Part shown: positions 35,951-47,293 of the stretch, one piece after another
How the letters are laid out: each line of letters begins with the position of its first letter
Position numbering within the stretch: position 1 is the stretch's first letter
Source: Xenopus tropicalis
Taxonomy: Eukaryota > Chordata > Amphibia > Anura > Pipidae
NCBI RefSeq assembly: GCF_000004195.4
Contig: NC_030683.2
Span: forward strand, 71,581,764-71,645,763
Direction: 5' to 3'
Length of the DNA stretch: 64,000 nt
Position numbers and translations under genes: made by a program
The notes under the pieces: model-generated
What the model saw: only the letters and a program-made list of their open reading frames with translations
What the model was told of the DNA's origin: nothing
Database searches by the model: none

Positions 35951-36000
35951 TCAGCAAAAATAGAGACAGTGCTTTCAATGCCCACCTCCAGGTCATTAAT
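35951..36000 (-). repeat. 50-bp LINE reverse transcriptase microfragment
   Basis: On the minus strand this reads ATTAATGACCTGGAGGTGGG followed by a segment ending in TTTGCTGA, nearly identical to 33667-33716 of the LINE above (the stretch just before the catalytic FADD). It lies at the far edge of CCAAT-unit copy 2, in the opposite orientation. Confidence 0.75.
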
Positions 36001-36917
36001 TATAGATGCAATTGCAAAAATGAGAAGGGATAGGGTAAAACCACTCATATAAAATTTGCAAGCTTAAATACCCTAAAAATTAATTTAATTTTAAGTATTA
36101 ATTATGCTTTAATTTTCTTTTGCAGCATTGACATATTGCACACCGGAATGAAATTCTTTTTATTTAGAATTTGAGGATTAGAGGCCCAAGAGAGTAGTTC
36201 CAAGGAGCCCAGGGGACAGTAAGAACAAAAGAAGTAACTCAAGGCTCCTTCAACCAAAAATGAAAGAAGCATTAAGTGGGTCGGGGTAAAGGCAGAAGAA
36301 CTTCCAGAGCATGTGCAGTGGGGTGCGATGGACAGAAGGGATCAGATGCCCTCTGAAAGAGCAAGAGGTGGGAAGAGTGTCCAAGAATGCCAGGGGTGAA
36401 TGAAAAGACACTTTTTAGGTGGCAGATGGCTCAAGGTCACTATAACAAAACCAGAAAAACAGATGATGGATTTGATATTTGTTTTTCAAATCAAAATAAG
36501 CTTTTGGGGCCCCCAGTTAAAAAAGGAGCAATCACCTACATTTACTGATCACTTGCCAATTTTTCAACTGTGGCCAGGAAAGCCCTTACATTATGCTCTG
36601 GCATCATCTTTTTCAGTGAGTCTTGCAGTCTTATGTACACAGAGGTAGGCTCTTCCAGTATGATTTGTGATCTTTCATAAATCCATTTTAGGATTTATCT
36701 ACTGCTGCTTATTTAAAGATGCTTACATAGGTGACCTCTGGAAAAAGTTGATTAGCTTGTTGCAGCTAACTTGCTGCTGATTGGCATTCATCTCCTGCTG
36801 ACTGAGACTAATCTGCACACGTTTTATTAACATCTCCATATTAGTAACCCAATGGAATTGTAACTGTATGATTAATAGTGTCTTTTACAAGCACCATTCC
36901 TTTAAGACTACTGCACT
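36001..36917. other. No recognisable gene or repeat
   Basis: Unique-looking sequence with purine-rich stretches; ORFs are below 85 codons and have no recognisable domain. Confidence 0.4.
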
Positions 36918-37098
36918 TTAAAGGGATTCTGTAACAGAAAACATGTTTTTTTTTTTTTTTACAAAATGCATCAGTTAGTAGCATTATTCCAGAAGAATCT
37001 TGCATTGACATCCATTCTTCAAAAGAGCAAACAGATTTTTTTATATTTAATTTTGAAAATTGACATGTAGAAACAGACCGGGGGATAGCAGTGCTTAG

Positions 37099-38297
37099 TC
37101 TACAAACACCTTTCATTGGTGCATATCACAACATGTTTTGGGAACACATCCCTTTTTTAGGAGAACCATTACAAACACATTTAAATAACCACTAGTCCGC
37201 AGGCGCCCTCCTTTTTCATAGACAAAGGCGATAAGCTTAATTATTTGAAAAAGTCCTAACCCACAGAACAAGTCCATGTGTCTACATAATTGCTTAAAGT
37301 CCTTTACAATAAAGTAGAGATCCAAAATATTCTTGTTGGAGCAGATTCAATTAGTTATTGCCAGAAGGCCTATCTAAGCACCAGAAAGACACTGCACGTA
37401 CCTGCCCGTCTAAATCATAAGGTAACAAAGCATGTCTCTTTCTTTAGCTTACTTAAACATTTCTATCAGATGGATTGCTACACTTCTGTGATTTAACTTT
37501 CTATTTCTGTGACCTGCACAAAACAAACATAGGTTAGATACTTATTACAGGATACATTTATAGCTAAGATTATCATTAAACACTTTTGGTTGCATTGTAT
37601 CTAATATCCATTTGTTTTCTTTGTGAAACAGCACCTTTACTCTATCTCCACCTCTAGTCAACGGTTCAACTTTATCCAAGACCTTCCATCTTATTTGTGA
37701 AATATGATGCTTTGTTTCCAAAAAAATTTAACTAATAGGGATTCTGGGTCAAAGTTCCTTTTATATCCTTTATGCTCAACTATTCGTTCTTGTTGATTGT
37801 TTGTCCCACATATGCAAACCCACAATGGCATTAAAGTAAATATACTTAATTTTTGCTTTCACACTTGTCATATGTTTTAACTGGAATATCAAGTTTTAAG
37901 GTCAGAATTGCATAAGTTATCTTTAGTGGCCTGCCTTTTTTATATGAGAAAAGTGGAAATACTTTAAACAAAATCCATATGTTGTATCATTTTATAAAAT
38001 GGGCCAATATTTTTTGATAATTCAATCTATTTTACTGTTTTTATAATCAAATGTGGACACAAATAGGATGAGACAAATTCTGTTTTTGGTGGTTTTATTC
38101 TGTAGTAAACCTTTTCCTTGGTATTTTCTCAGCTTGACTTTTCACTAATTAAGCTCATCACATGGTTAACGAAGGGGAAAGGCACCTGTGGACTACTGGT
38201 TATTTAAATTATTTGTAATGGTTCTCTGTTATCTTTTGAAAAAGGGAAGTGTTCACGAAACATGTTGTGATATGCACCAATAACAGGTGTTTGCAGA
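37099..38297 (-). mobile_element. Penelope-like element relic with inverted terminal repeats
   Basis: The termini are inverted repeats of roughly 110 bp: TCTACAAACACCTTTCATTG at the left and AATAACAGGTGTTTGCAGA at the right. Both contain GGTGCATATCACAACATGTT or its complement. The right copy holds TTCACGAAACATGTTG, similar to the decayed hammerhead-ribozyme GAAAC segment known in Penelope pLTRs. The interior encodes a degenerate GIY-YIG region on the minus strand. The reverse transcriptase domain is deleted. Confidence 0.68.
37556..37880 (-). pseudogene. Penelope-like GIY-YIG endonuclease C-terminus, degenerate
   Basis: GIY-YIG domains of Penelope-like elements nick target DNA. On the minus strand the codons at about 37830 down to 37798 read CHCGFAYVGQT, the C-x-C-G...YVGQT signature. 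Downstream, in shifted frames, come RIVEHK, then RGGDRVKVLF (about 37655-37627) and ENKWILDT (about 37620-37597) with a following PKVFND, matching the conserved family tail. At least two frameshifts and an in-frame stop make it non-functional. Confidence 0.8.
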
Positions 38298-38742
38298 TAA
38301 ACTTCAGATACTCTGATAAACTTCAGTCACTATTTACTGCTGTGCTGCAAGTTGGAGGGATATCAGCAGAGAAATGGGAAAGTAGCAAAATAACAGCTCC
38401 CTGACACCTGTATTGCTAAAAATGCTCCCATGCCCCACCTAATGGTAGATATGATAACAACACTCAATAGTAAAAATCCAATATTGGCTCTCCCAACATA
38501 TGACTCCACAAGTTACACTGAGAAACAGTAGCTTATCCAAAAGCAGTTCTAATGTGTAGTGCTGGCTCCTTCTGAAAGCTCAGGATCAGGAACAATGACC
38601 TGATATAGCTGCCTATACACCAATATTGCAGCTAAAATAATTAATTTTTTGTTTCAAGAATAAAATTTTAAATGGTAGAATAAATTATTTGTAATGTACA
38701 CAGTGTAATTTAGTAATAAAACCATGACAGAAACCCCTTTTA

Positions 38743-38924
38743 GGTTGCCTGCATTCAAGCACCACTTGTGCAGGATGTGAATTCATTATGTGGCCAGTAT
38801 TAAATAAGTGAGGAGGCAGCTTTACATATACAGCAGCACAGAGGGTTATGAATGGGTACCTGGTCAGGTGTGTGGGCTGATATACCTTCTATGACTTTTT
38901 CAATAACTCAATAATATATTGTAT

Positions 38925-38984
<60 letters not shown>

Positions 38985-39540
38985 TGCATACATACATACA
39001 TACATACACATATAAAGAAAAGAGTTTGGCACAACACATATCTGCTCATTATTGGATCTGTATATGGAAATCAAGGAATTCATTGTATATAAGAGGACAT
39101 AAATTGCAATTACAAAGAAGTATTTTGATGTTTTGTCTAACATATAAATAAAATGACAATGTTTTCTTATGCAAACTTGAGCAATCTAATTAATTAGCAA
39201 GAGGTGTTACTATGTGCTATGCAGTTATATTACAGCCAGTGCACAGCATTTATCTAAAAATGTACTGAGAAATGTGTCAGTAAGTGTTTCGGTAGGCTAT
39301 TGTGTGCTATTATTATCATGTACAGTACAGTAGACATTGCATGTTTTAAAAAACTAAGCATATTCATTTTATTTCAGCATTTATACAGAATTATCTCTGC
39401 AAGTACACTAATATGTTAAATATAAGGGACTAATGGAGAGAAAGATACAATGAAAAATGTAATGGATGAATACAACTGTAAATTTCTGATAAAAATTGGA
39501 TTTTCTTTAAAGTATTTCAGGGGGTCTCTGCCAAAATTGG
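38743..39540. other. Unassigned sequence with (TA)n and (CATA)n microsatellites
   Basis: (TA)n at about 38928-38980 and (CATA)n at about 38987-39009. The rest is unique-looking; the Tyr/Ile ORF on the minus strand is a microsatellite artefact. Confidence 0.7.
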
Positions 39541-39743
39541 TAACTTACAGATGAAGCCATCAGGATTTCACATTTTGGGGCACTGTGTCCAGACACTATT
39601 TTTTAGTGCTAATTCCTGCTTCTAGGTGGTGTTAAACATTGTTACATTGCTTCTGATGGACTAATGCCATTGCACTCTAGCACCATTAAAAAATGACATG
39701 GTGCCTCAAAATGTGAAATCCTGATGGCTTCTCTGTAAACAGT
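39541..39743. repeat. Fold-back repeat, arms about 60-75 bp
   Basis: The left arm has GAAGCCATCAGGATTTCACA then TTTTGGGGCAC. The right arm has the complement, ending TGTGAAATCCTGATGGCTTC. Arms extend to TTACAGA / TCTGTAA outside. The loop is about 65 bp. Probably a small MITE; a duplication could not be fixed. Confidence 0.75.
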
Positions 39744-40045
39744 TCTGCTTTTAGACCGTGGCATCTATGTATGATCTCAGAAAAAAAGACATCCAAAGCT
39801 GAGTGTTGCAACCTTTTTACTACTGAGAAAATCAGTCAGATACAGAATGAGTGCTGTGCAGTATAAAATAAATAATTTCAGACCCGAGAGGGCTAAGTTT
39901 GAAAGGGCAAAATGCAAATAACTGGAAGATACTGCCATGATTTTTGCCCAAAATCCACAATATCCCCACTAGTAGCTTTTGGCAATGCATTTATAAATTT
40001 GTATATCTGTTTAAGCCTTATATACAATTGTATCAAAAACCTGTA
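39744..40045. other. No recognisable feature
   Basis: About 300 bp with nothing assigned. Confidence 0.45.
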
Positions 40046-40353
40046 GGCTCATGCCAAACGTAGCGTATGGCACATATTTTCAGCAAGCCGAAAAACGCCA
40101 AAAATACTCTCCATGCGCTCCTACCTGTGTTTGCACCCAAATGAATTGAATATGCTCGGGTGCAGGCACATGTAGCCAATATCTTCACATTTTCTCACGT
40201 TTTTATGGAGATATTGGCTACATGTACCTGCACCTGAGCGTATTCAATTTATTCGGGTGCAGGTAGGGGGAGTTTCAAGTGGAGTGTGTGTTCTCGGCAA
40301 GTGTTTTTCGGCTTGCCGAAAATATGTGCCATACACTTTGTGTGGCATTAGCC
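40046..40353. mobile_element. Hairpin MITE with GTA flanks
   Basis: Ends GGCTCATGCCAAACG and its near complement TGTGGCATTAGCC. The arms pair over most of the length, including TTTTCAGCAAGCCGAAAAA / TTTTTCGGCTTGCCGAAAA and ATGTAGCCAATATCT / AGATATTGGCTACAT. Flanked by GTA on both sides (40043-40045, 40354-40356), consistent with a 3-bp duplication and perhaps a Harbinger-like origin. A fragment of the family is at 27750. Confidence 0.82.
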
Positions 40354-40591
40354 GTAGAGGAGAAAGATTAATCTGGAATGGTGGGAAGATAATTTCATTT
40401 ATTAGACATTTATTAGATACTAACTGCTGATAAAGGGAGCTCAGTCTTATGATGATTATGTGCTTAAAGCTTGGAAAAATTTACAGGACACTTATAAATA
40501 TCTATTGCTGGGTAAAAATCCAACAACTGCTTGTACGTATGAACTGTTGTAGAAATATTACTAAAATCCACAAATTCTAAATGAATCCACC

Positions 40592-40938
40592 TACATAGTA
40601 GCATAGTAACATAGTAAGTTAGGTTGAAAAAAGACATACTTCCATCAAGTTCAACCATAATGCCTACCTATAACCTGCCTAACTTCTAGTTGATCCAGAG
40701 GAAGGCAAAAAACGGAGATTTTCATAACTGAGACTTTCCATATCCTTAACCAGATCCCTTTTTAAATATAGGAATTAAATTAGCCTTCTTCCAATCCATA
40801 GGTACCATACTTGATGAAAGCGAGTCTAAGCATATCAGAAACAGAGGCCACTGTAAATCTGCTCCTAGCTCTCTCACTACCCAAGGGTGTATTCCATCTG
40901 GCCCAGGTGCCTTGTTCACATTAATCTTGGTAGGTCTA
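40592..40938 (-). pseudogene. CR1-like LINE fragment: RT start fused to the 3' tail
   Basis: On the minus strand, GTGAACAAGGCACCTGGGCC (about 40919-40900) codes VNKAPGPDG. It continues through IHPWVVRELGADLQW to MDWKKANLIPIFKKGSG and then stops. Directly after comes the LINE 3' region (TTTTGCCTTCCTCTGGATCA) and a GGTTGAACTTGATGGAAG tail ending in TACTATGTTACTATG repeats. Most of the polymerase, including the FADD motif, is therefore deleted. No function remains. Confidence 0.85.
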
Positions 40939-41169
40939 TTATTGCAGAAGTTGATTCATTGACTGCAAATTTGCTCGCGTATACCCCCACCCGCTCACAC
41001 GCACCTTTCCTCTCCCCACAGATCGCTGGCCAGTCCCCAGTTCAGATGCGGCAAGCGGATGGCATGCCAGCCACAGATCTTTGTTGCCCTATGCCCGGGT
41101 CTTTGTGGCCTGCCCACAAATCTGGCCCTGGATGGGGACCAGGTTCAATATATCTGGCCCCCTCCTGCC

Positions 41170-41460
41170 ACCCTTATCTAGTAAGGTATTGGATATATAT
41201 TGATGATTTACTAATAATCTGGGCCACTAAAATATCACCTGTTGATCAATTTTTTCTATACTTGTTTTCAATGAGAGACACATATCTACATATACCGTAT
41301 TTATAGATTTAATTATAAAAAGGTAGAATAACAAGATTAATACTAAAACACACTTTAAAGAGGTGGAAAGAAATTCTTACATTTTGTCGACTAGGAACCA
41401 TAAACTTGATTAGCTATCAAACATCCCCAAAATGCCAGTTTATTAGGATTACTCACTCGA
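41170..41460 (+). pseudogene. Penelope-like reverse transcriptase fragment
   Basis: The codons at 41184-41222 read RYWIYIDDLLIIW, the catalytic YIDD motif with the RYIDD...IW context typical of Penelope-like RTs (Asp codons at 41202-41207). Further on, in shifted frames, are KTHFKEVERNSYIL then NIPKCQFIRI, corresponding to the conserved segments after the catalytic loop. Stops and frameshifts show it is dead. The preceding GC-richer stretch (40960-41170) is not recognised. Confidence 0.78.
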
Positions 41461-41536
41461 TTGGTGTGTGCCTCTACCACCTTGCCATAAACTTTTAAGT
41501 CGGGTGCTAAGCAATCACATAACTCGTTGCTGAGGG

Positions 41537-41672
41537 TTTAAATGAACATCACAGTGAAATCAAACTGCAGCACATCCTTGTTGCAAAAGTGAAAAGGTGT
41601 TTTATTTACAGGTCAGAATAAACTGGAAACGTTTCGGGCTTACACCAGCCCTTTCTCAAGCAGGCTTAACTG
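41537..41672 (-). repeat. Possible Penelope-like terminal repeat fragment
   Basis: On the minus strand it reads CTTGAGAAAGGGCTGGTGTA then AGCCCGAAACGTTTCCAG, of the 'stem, GAAACG' type of decayed hammerhead-derived pLTR. It lies 80 bp from the Penelope-like RT fragment, which supports the call. A perfect CTGATGA core is not present. Confidence 0.5.
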
Positions 41673-43240
41673 TAATTCGAGGTTAGTAGAAGTGGGTGGA
41701 GCAACCAATTGCCAATCAGATTTTACCTATTGACTTTCAAAATTCAACCTGCTGCCATTCTCACAGTATTAACACCGGGATCCCCAGACTCTTCACAGTT
41801 GGTCACTAGGGGACTGCAGTTTTAGGGTTTGAAAAGTGGGTGGAGCCACCACTAGTCAATCAGATTTCACAAATTTTATTGGTTTATATTTAAACTGCTG
41901 CTTGTTCTTTAACTTCAGCTTTTTCTTTCACTTCTTAATCTTGTTCTTTTGTCCCCCATTTTATAAAAGCTTCCCCTCCTACAGTTTTAGGGGTACAACA
42001 CCCAAAATCCTCACTTCTTCATCCTATAGCGGAGCAGGTTGCTTGTGCTTTTCTAAGAAGTCCCGCCCCTGTTGTTTTGTGGCGCCACTCTGAACACCCC
42101 AATTTTTCCATTGACTTTGACAGGAAAGATTTTTTGGGAAGTTACACCTCCCAAATATTTGTTGGATACCCAAGGTGGGAGTTAACAAAAGCCAGTTTTG
42201 ACTCTTTGACTTGGGGAAATTTAAACTGCTGCCAGCCTTATAACTTTCGCCACATAATCATGGGGGTCAACCCGAATGAAAAGATGATATTTGTTGGATG
42301 CCCAGAAGTGCTTGAAGCTATGACCATGTTTCACCCATAACTTTCCATGGGGGAATTTAACCTCCTGCCATTCTCACAGTATTAATGCCAATTAACACCA
42401 GGGTCCCCAAACTCTTCAAGGTTGGTCACTGGTGGACTGCAGGTCAAGGTTAGTTAAAGTGTACTGAGCCACCAACAGCCATCAGATTTGATCCATTAAA
42501 TTTCATTGGTTTTTATTTAAACTGTTTCTTTTCTTACAGGAATAATGCCAGGGTCCCCACAATTTGCAGAGTTAGTCACTAGTGGACTGCAGTTCAAAGT
42601 AAGTAGAAGTGGGTGGAGCCAACAGCCAATCAGATTTCACCATTCAATGTTATTGTTTTAAAGGGATACTATCATGATCTTTATGGTGTATTTTTTATTT
42701 CTAAATTACACTGCTTACATAGCAAATAATTCACATTTAAAATGTTATTCTTGAACCAACAAATGTAAATTTAGCTGTAATATTGGTGTGTAGGCACCAT
42801 CTCAGTGCATTGTACCTGAGTCTGAGCTTTCAGAAGGAGCCAGTGCTTCTCACTAGAACTGCTTTCAGGTAACCTATTGTTTCTCCTAAGCCAGACTTTG
42901 AGTGCTATTCTGATAAATACAAAAAAATCTGTTTGCATTTTTAAAAAACAGATTACAATGCTCTATTAACTGATGGGTTTTGGAAAAAAAAACACATTTT
43001 CCTATGACAGTATTCCTTTAAGTTTAAAATGCTGCCATTCTCACATTATTTAAGGTTTAAGGTTTTAGATTCAAGGTTAGAAAAAGAGGGCAGAGTCACA
43101 AACAGCTAATCAAACTATTTCACAAAAACTGGGTGGAGCCAACAACAGCCAATCAGATTTTATTCAGTGACTTCACATGTTTTTCAAACCAACATGAAAT
43201 TTGTTCTCAAACTTCTCTTTCTATTTTAACTATATAATCA
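41673..43240 (-). mobile_element. Repeat element built of CCAAT-box units, locus 3, rearranged
   Basis: Units near 41709, 41849, 42474, 42623, 43108 and 43146. The unique tail of copy 1 (GTGGCGCCACTC and the following purine-rich tail, in complement) sits in the middle at about 41905-42120. More units follow beyond it, so this is a composite of two partial copies. The right end (ACATGAAATTTGTTCTCAAA) is the complement of the left edge of copy 1. A T2 MITE interrupts it at 42658-43021. Confidence 0.7.
42658..43021. mobile_element. T2-type MITE, complete
   Basis: TTAAAGGGATACTATCATGA at the left and ATGACAGTATTCCTTTAA at the right form the terminal inverted repeats, bounded by TTAA on each side. 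It lies inside a CCAAT-box unit, with the host sequence resuming at GTTTAAAATGCTGCC. Non-coding. Confidence 0.9.
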
Positions 43241-43299
43241 CTTGTGTGTGATTCAGATATATGGGGACATGAAGACTGTTTGGCAATGTGACCGTTTTC

Positions 43300-43800
43300 T
43301 TAAAGGAGAAGGAAAGGCATTTTGGCATCTTACTGCCAATAGATTAGCCACAGTAGTTCAAGATAGAGCGCTATATTTATTCTGTAGAATGCTTTATCAT
43401 ACCAGTGTGAACAGCCCTAGAAGCTCCCTCTGTTTGTTTAAGATTGCAGCTGCCATTTTAGCTTGGTCTCAGTAGCTTCCGTGCTGCAGCTCTAGCTGCT
43501 GGTAGCTAAGATTACACAGAACAGTTAGGAGAGGGAGCAAATTCTTATGGGAGGGGGAGCAAATTCCGATAGGGAGAAGCAGAGAGGAGCAAACTGAGCA
43601 GACTTGTACCTGGGCCCTGAAAGACTTCTCTGAGAGCAGGAAGTCTTATACTGAAGAACATGTGTACAAAAAAGGAGAAAATAAATCCTGTGTGTTTCTT
43701 TTGAGGACTCAGTTCAGCTTTTCTATAAGTGTTTATGGATTTATTTACATAGACCTTTCTGATGAAGCTAACTTAGTTTTTATTTTTCCTTCTCTTTTAA
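43300..43800. mobile_element. T2-type MITE with TTAAAGGAGAAGGAAAGG ends, complete
   Basis: TTAAAGGAGAAGGAAAGGCA at the left and CCTTCTCTTTTAA at the right, TTAA-bounded, 501 bp. A second copy of the same subfamily is at 54845-55310, sharing TTTGTTTAAGATTGCAGCTG and AAATCCTGTGTGTTTCTTTT-type words. Confidence 0.88.
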
Positions 43801-44410
43801 TGATGGTGTTGGGGGACACCTCTCTTGATGTTAAGTAAGTGTTCCACCCTGCAGACATCCTGCATTGTTTGCTGCCAGGTGAGAAAGGCAGGAGCCTCCA
43901 CTTTCTTCCATTTGTGTGTAATTAGTCTAGAGGAAGAGAGTTTGGTTTGATTTAGGTTTAAGCCTTGCAGCACAGCAAGGATATGTAGCTTGTGTGTTCT
44001 ATGTATCACGATTTGAAGGACTACTTTTAAAAATCTATTATTTTCATCTAGTATGGGGTTGTCTGAACACAACTCCACACCATGTGTAAAAGAGGTCCCT
44101 TTGTCTTGCCCCAACATAGGTTGGGGGTATTGGGACTAATATGGTGTAGTCTAACTGCAGTATTAAACGCCCTGTCAAAAATGTATAGTTGAATCAGACG
44201 AAGCCTGTAATTATGTGATACCATTTGGAAAGCTTCTTCCCGCCATTCCTCATCCAAGACAATGCCCATATCTGCTTCTCACTTACACCAGAGCTCCTCC
44301 AAGGAGTTCTCATGTATTTTCTGTTGTAACTTAGCATATAGCATGATAATAAGACCTCTATTGTGATATATTAGAAAGGGGTGGGTTGAAACTTTGAGGT
44401 CTTGCTGTCC
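43801..44410 (-). pseudogene. L1-like LINE ORF2 C-terminal relic
   Basis: On the minus strand an open stretch ends in NTPNLCWGKTKGPLLHMVWS, which fits the Cys-rich C-terminus of L1-clade ORF2, where '..C..C....GTL.H..W.C' is typical. Upstream, EEWREEAFQMV and LQQKIHENSLEELWCK resemble the segment before it. There are stops before and after, and no reverse transcriptase domain. The rest of the interval down to 43801 would be 3' sequence. Assignment is by motif memory only. Confidence 0.6.
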
Positions 44411-44639
44411 ACAGGTAGCAGTTAGACCTTGATTAAATGAACAGATATGGTTAAAATAATATTTTCAAATTTATTTTTTTTAGCAAAAATGCAAACTTTT
44501 TCAATAAAATAAATAATAGTACAGACTATAGCAATCCATTGCTGTAATGTTAGTAGCTATGTCCAGCCCTCATCCATACTGATTGCAAAGCAACCTTTCT
44601 ACCTGCATGCACTGGAACCTCCTTCTAACAAAGGTCTAA

Positions 44640-44860
44640 TGCACAAGGTTGTTTCAGCCCCTAGGTGTTTATGCATACCACTGCAGGGGAACCCTAGAAA
44701 GTCATATATTTTTTTTTAAATACACATTTGGCCAAAATCAAAAGTTACAATGCTGTCCTAAAATAAGCAGGCATATATTTTTACTTCTTTCAGAAACTAC
44801 ACATTCAGCCAAATTAAAAATGCCTAAATATGTCTTTCTAGAGCATTGTTGTATTTATTG
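44640..44860 (+). repeat. Degenerate relic of the array A/B repeat unit
   Basis: GGGGAACCCTAGAAAGTCAT then ATATTTTT...AAATACACATTTGGCCAAAA follows the order of the array B unit (ACCCTAGAAAACCATATATT, AGTACACATTCTGACAAAAC). A second half-unit follows with ACTACACATTCAGCCAAATT. It is strongly diverged. Confidence 0.5.
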
Positions 44861-47293
44861 GTCGAACAAAATAAAATCTTACATTAGAATTAGAAATTAC
44901 AAATTTTTTGAGCCAAAAGTATTGTTAATACTTGAAAAATTTGAGTTTAAACATATCTTTGTTTTATTTAATCATCTTTATTTTTCCCAAACAGGAATTG
45001 CTCCAGCAGTCATTTTAGGAGCATTGGCGCCCATTCCTGTAAAACAATAATGTGTTTGAATTTCACTTGAAAATGTGTGAAATTGAAAACAAAGATGGGA
45101 ATAGTTTCCCCTTGAATATATTTTAAGACAATATATTTAGAGAATTTAATAACCTGATGTGATGATTTATTTTAGTGAGTATTCATTTTGTTATAGTTCC
45201 CCTTTAAGCCGGTGGTACTTTAGCCATTGTTTCAGTAAGATATTGAATTGATCTCTCAATTGTGCAAAAAGAATAGGTCTATGAACTTGCCTTACGTCTA
45301 CCAGTGTTGATGCCATATCTCACCCAAAGGCGCCAGTTGCCCAGCTTAACTAGGTGGGGATATGTAGAATTATAACATAGTGGAGTTAGTGGGCTAGTAG
45401 CCAGTGGTAAGAATAGCTTCCAAGCAGTCAACCATACTTTCCTCATTGTTTAAAAAAGAGGAGAGAGCAGAGTTTGAGAGTGGCGGTCAGGCTGTTTAGG
45501 TAAGGATCTGGCTTATAGGGTTTATATCAAAACTGCTTCATTGAGCCTATAGGGAATGAAGGACCCTGTGATGGGATCTTTCTACCCTCGTAGTAAAGTG
45601 TGTCATTTTGGTAGCAAGATAATAGAGATAAATATCTGGGAGGGCAAGCCAGCTTTTGATTTCTTAGTGGCTGTAAAACAGCAAAGATCACTCCTGATTT
45701 ACCCATCCATTCCTTATTATGCACAAACACCCATCTGGTCCCAGAACCCACTCAGGGAGACCAGTGAAACTGGACTTCTGAAGCTGTTGGGGCCCCCATG
45801 GCAAGAATTCTACCTGTCCAGTTCCACCCAATAATTCATACATGTTACAGTTCTATGTACAATATCTATGTACACAATTATACCAGGCAGTTGGGTAGGC
45901 GTTTGTTTTGTAGTAATTGTTATGTTTTTGTTAATCTAGTTTCATTGTGCTTTGTCATTCATTTTTTGCAGCCATACCCATAGTTCTATCTGCCATACCC
46001 ATAGTTCCTTGTGTGTTCCATATTCAGTTTGGATAGAAAGAAATACACTAAAATGTGCATTAACTGAGGATTAGTATAGTAAAGCTTTTGCCAGATTTGA
46101 GGGAAGTATAAAGAGCTGTAGAAGGAGCTCTGACATAAACTGTAAATGTAAGTAAATGACCCAAGAATTTTTTATGAGATTTTTAGTATCCTGGAGCAAC
46201 CAATTTAAAGGCCCCAACCCAAAACAGAATGACCAAACTCTTATGACATGTCTTATTATCACAGTTCAATAAATATAATTCAGATTCTTTCAAATGTCAC
46301 ATTTTCTTTCACTTGTTTCACTGATATTTTTCAATGAAAAACAGCAATGCAAAACTACAAGGGACAGCAATATAAAAATATGTTGTTTACCTGGCTATGC
46401 AAATGATTTCTGACCTATTTACAGGTTCTAAGGGTAGGTGGCTCTAGCTTTCTGTGGGCAGCTAGGATTATTTATAGGGAACTACCAAAAGGAAGGGAAG
46501 ATGACTAGTGCTTCTACACAGGTGTGGTTAGCAGTAGAGCAACTAACATCCAATCATAGTATTAGATGGGCATGGGTAAGACATGGGTATGACTGTCATA
46601 CACATGAGAAAAATGTATTTTCCATGTTAATGATACAGTTTTACAAAGGTTTTATGAAGCATCTCTGGCAATATATGTTGAATCTTTAAACACTTTTGCA
46701 CTAAAAAGTAAACATTGCTCTTTTGTATATGGGCAATGTAAGTAAATAAGACTGTTTTCTTAAAATTTGAGTATGTGAAAAAAATAACCACAACAAAACT
46801 CATGTGGCTTTTCTTCTTGAATGCTTCTTTTCTTAAGAAAAAAAATGCTACAGAATATACCCGTGCATTTTGCCACACATATTGTCAAGCACTGACACAA
46901 CAATCACACTCACATTCATTTTCAATGAGGCTAAAAAACTCAAATTGGGAAAATAAGTTGTTAGAGACAATTGTCATTGTGTCCTGTTGAACTTCGTCTG
47001 CTTTTACTTTTTTTTAGTAATTTTTTAGTGATTTTTTAGTGATTTCTTTCTTTAATAAATATTGTTTATTTGTGGTTCTTAAAAATATTCTCATGAAAAA
47101 AATCAATAAAGTTTTAATAAATGCACAAAAAAGAGTGGCTTCACATGTATACTTAGAAGGTACACCAGTACTAATTTATGGGATGTTTTCTTTAGACATT
47201 GCTATATTTCAGATGTGTCTAGTTATTGGTGAAATATATTGTTAACTCTCTTCATTTGTCAATGCTTTTATGATTTTCTAATGGGTTTGCCAA
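44861..47293. other. Mostly unassigned; T2-type right end near 45193-45206
   Basis: CCCCTTTAA near 45200 is the complement of a TTAAAGGGG T2 end; its partner was not found. The minus-strand ORF at 45527-45751 is not recognised. The rest shows no structure I can name. Confidence 0.35.

Larger units (their letters stand above)
36918..38742 (+). mobile_element. T2-type MITE, split by a Penelope-like relic
   Basis: The left piece (36918-37098) starts TTAAAGGGATTCTGTAACAG. The right piece (38298-38742) has TCTGATAAACTTCAGTCAC and GCTGGCTCCTTCTGAAAG, then ends with AACCATGACAGAAACCCC, matching the copies at 42658 and 57736. The middle is the 1.2-kb insertion at 37099-38297. Confidence 0.75.

Noticed and set aside
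37099..38297. Active hammerhead ribozymes in the terminal repeats
   Set aside because: The GAAAC side is recognisable in one repeat only and the CTGATGA side is degraded in both.
40887..41306. 139-codon plus-strand ORF as a gene
   Set aside because: Only its C-terminal third corresponds to a Penelope-like RT fragment; the rest is antisense to a LINE relic and unrecognised sequence.
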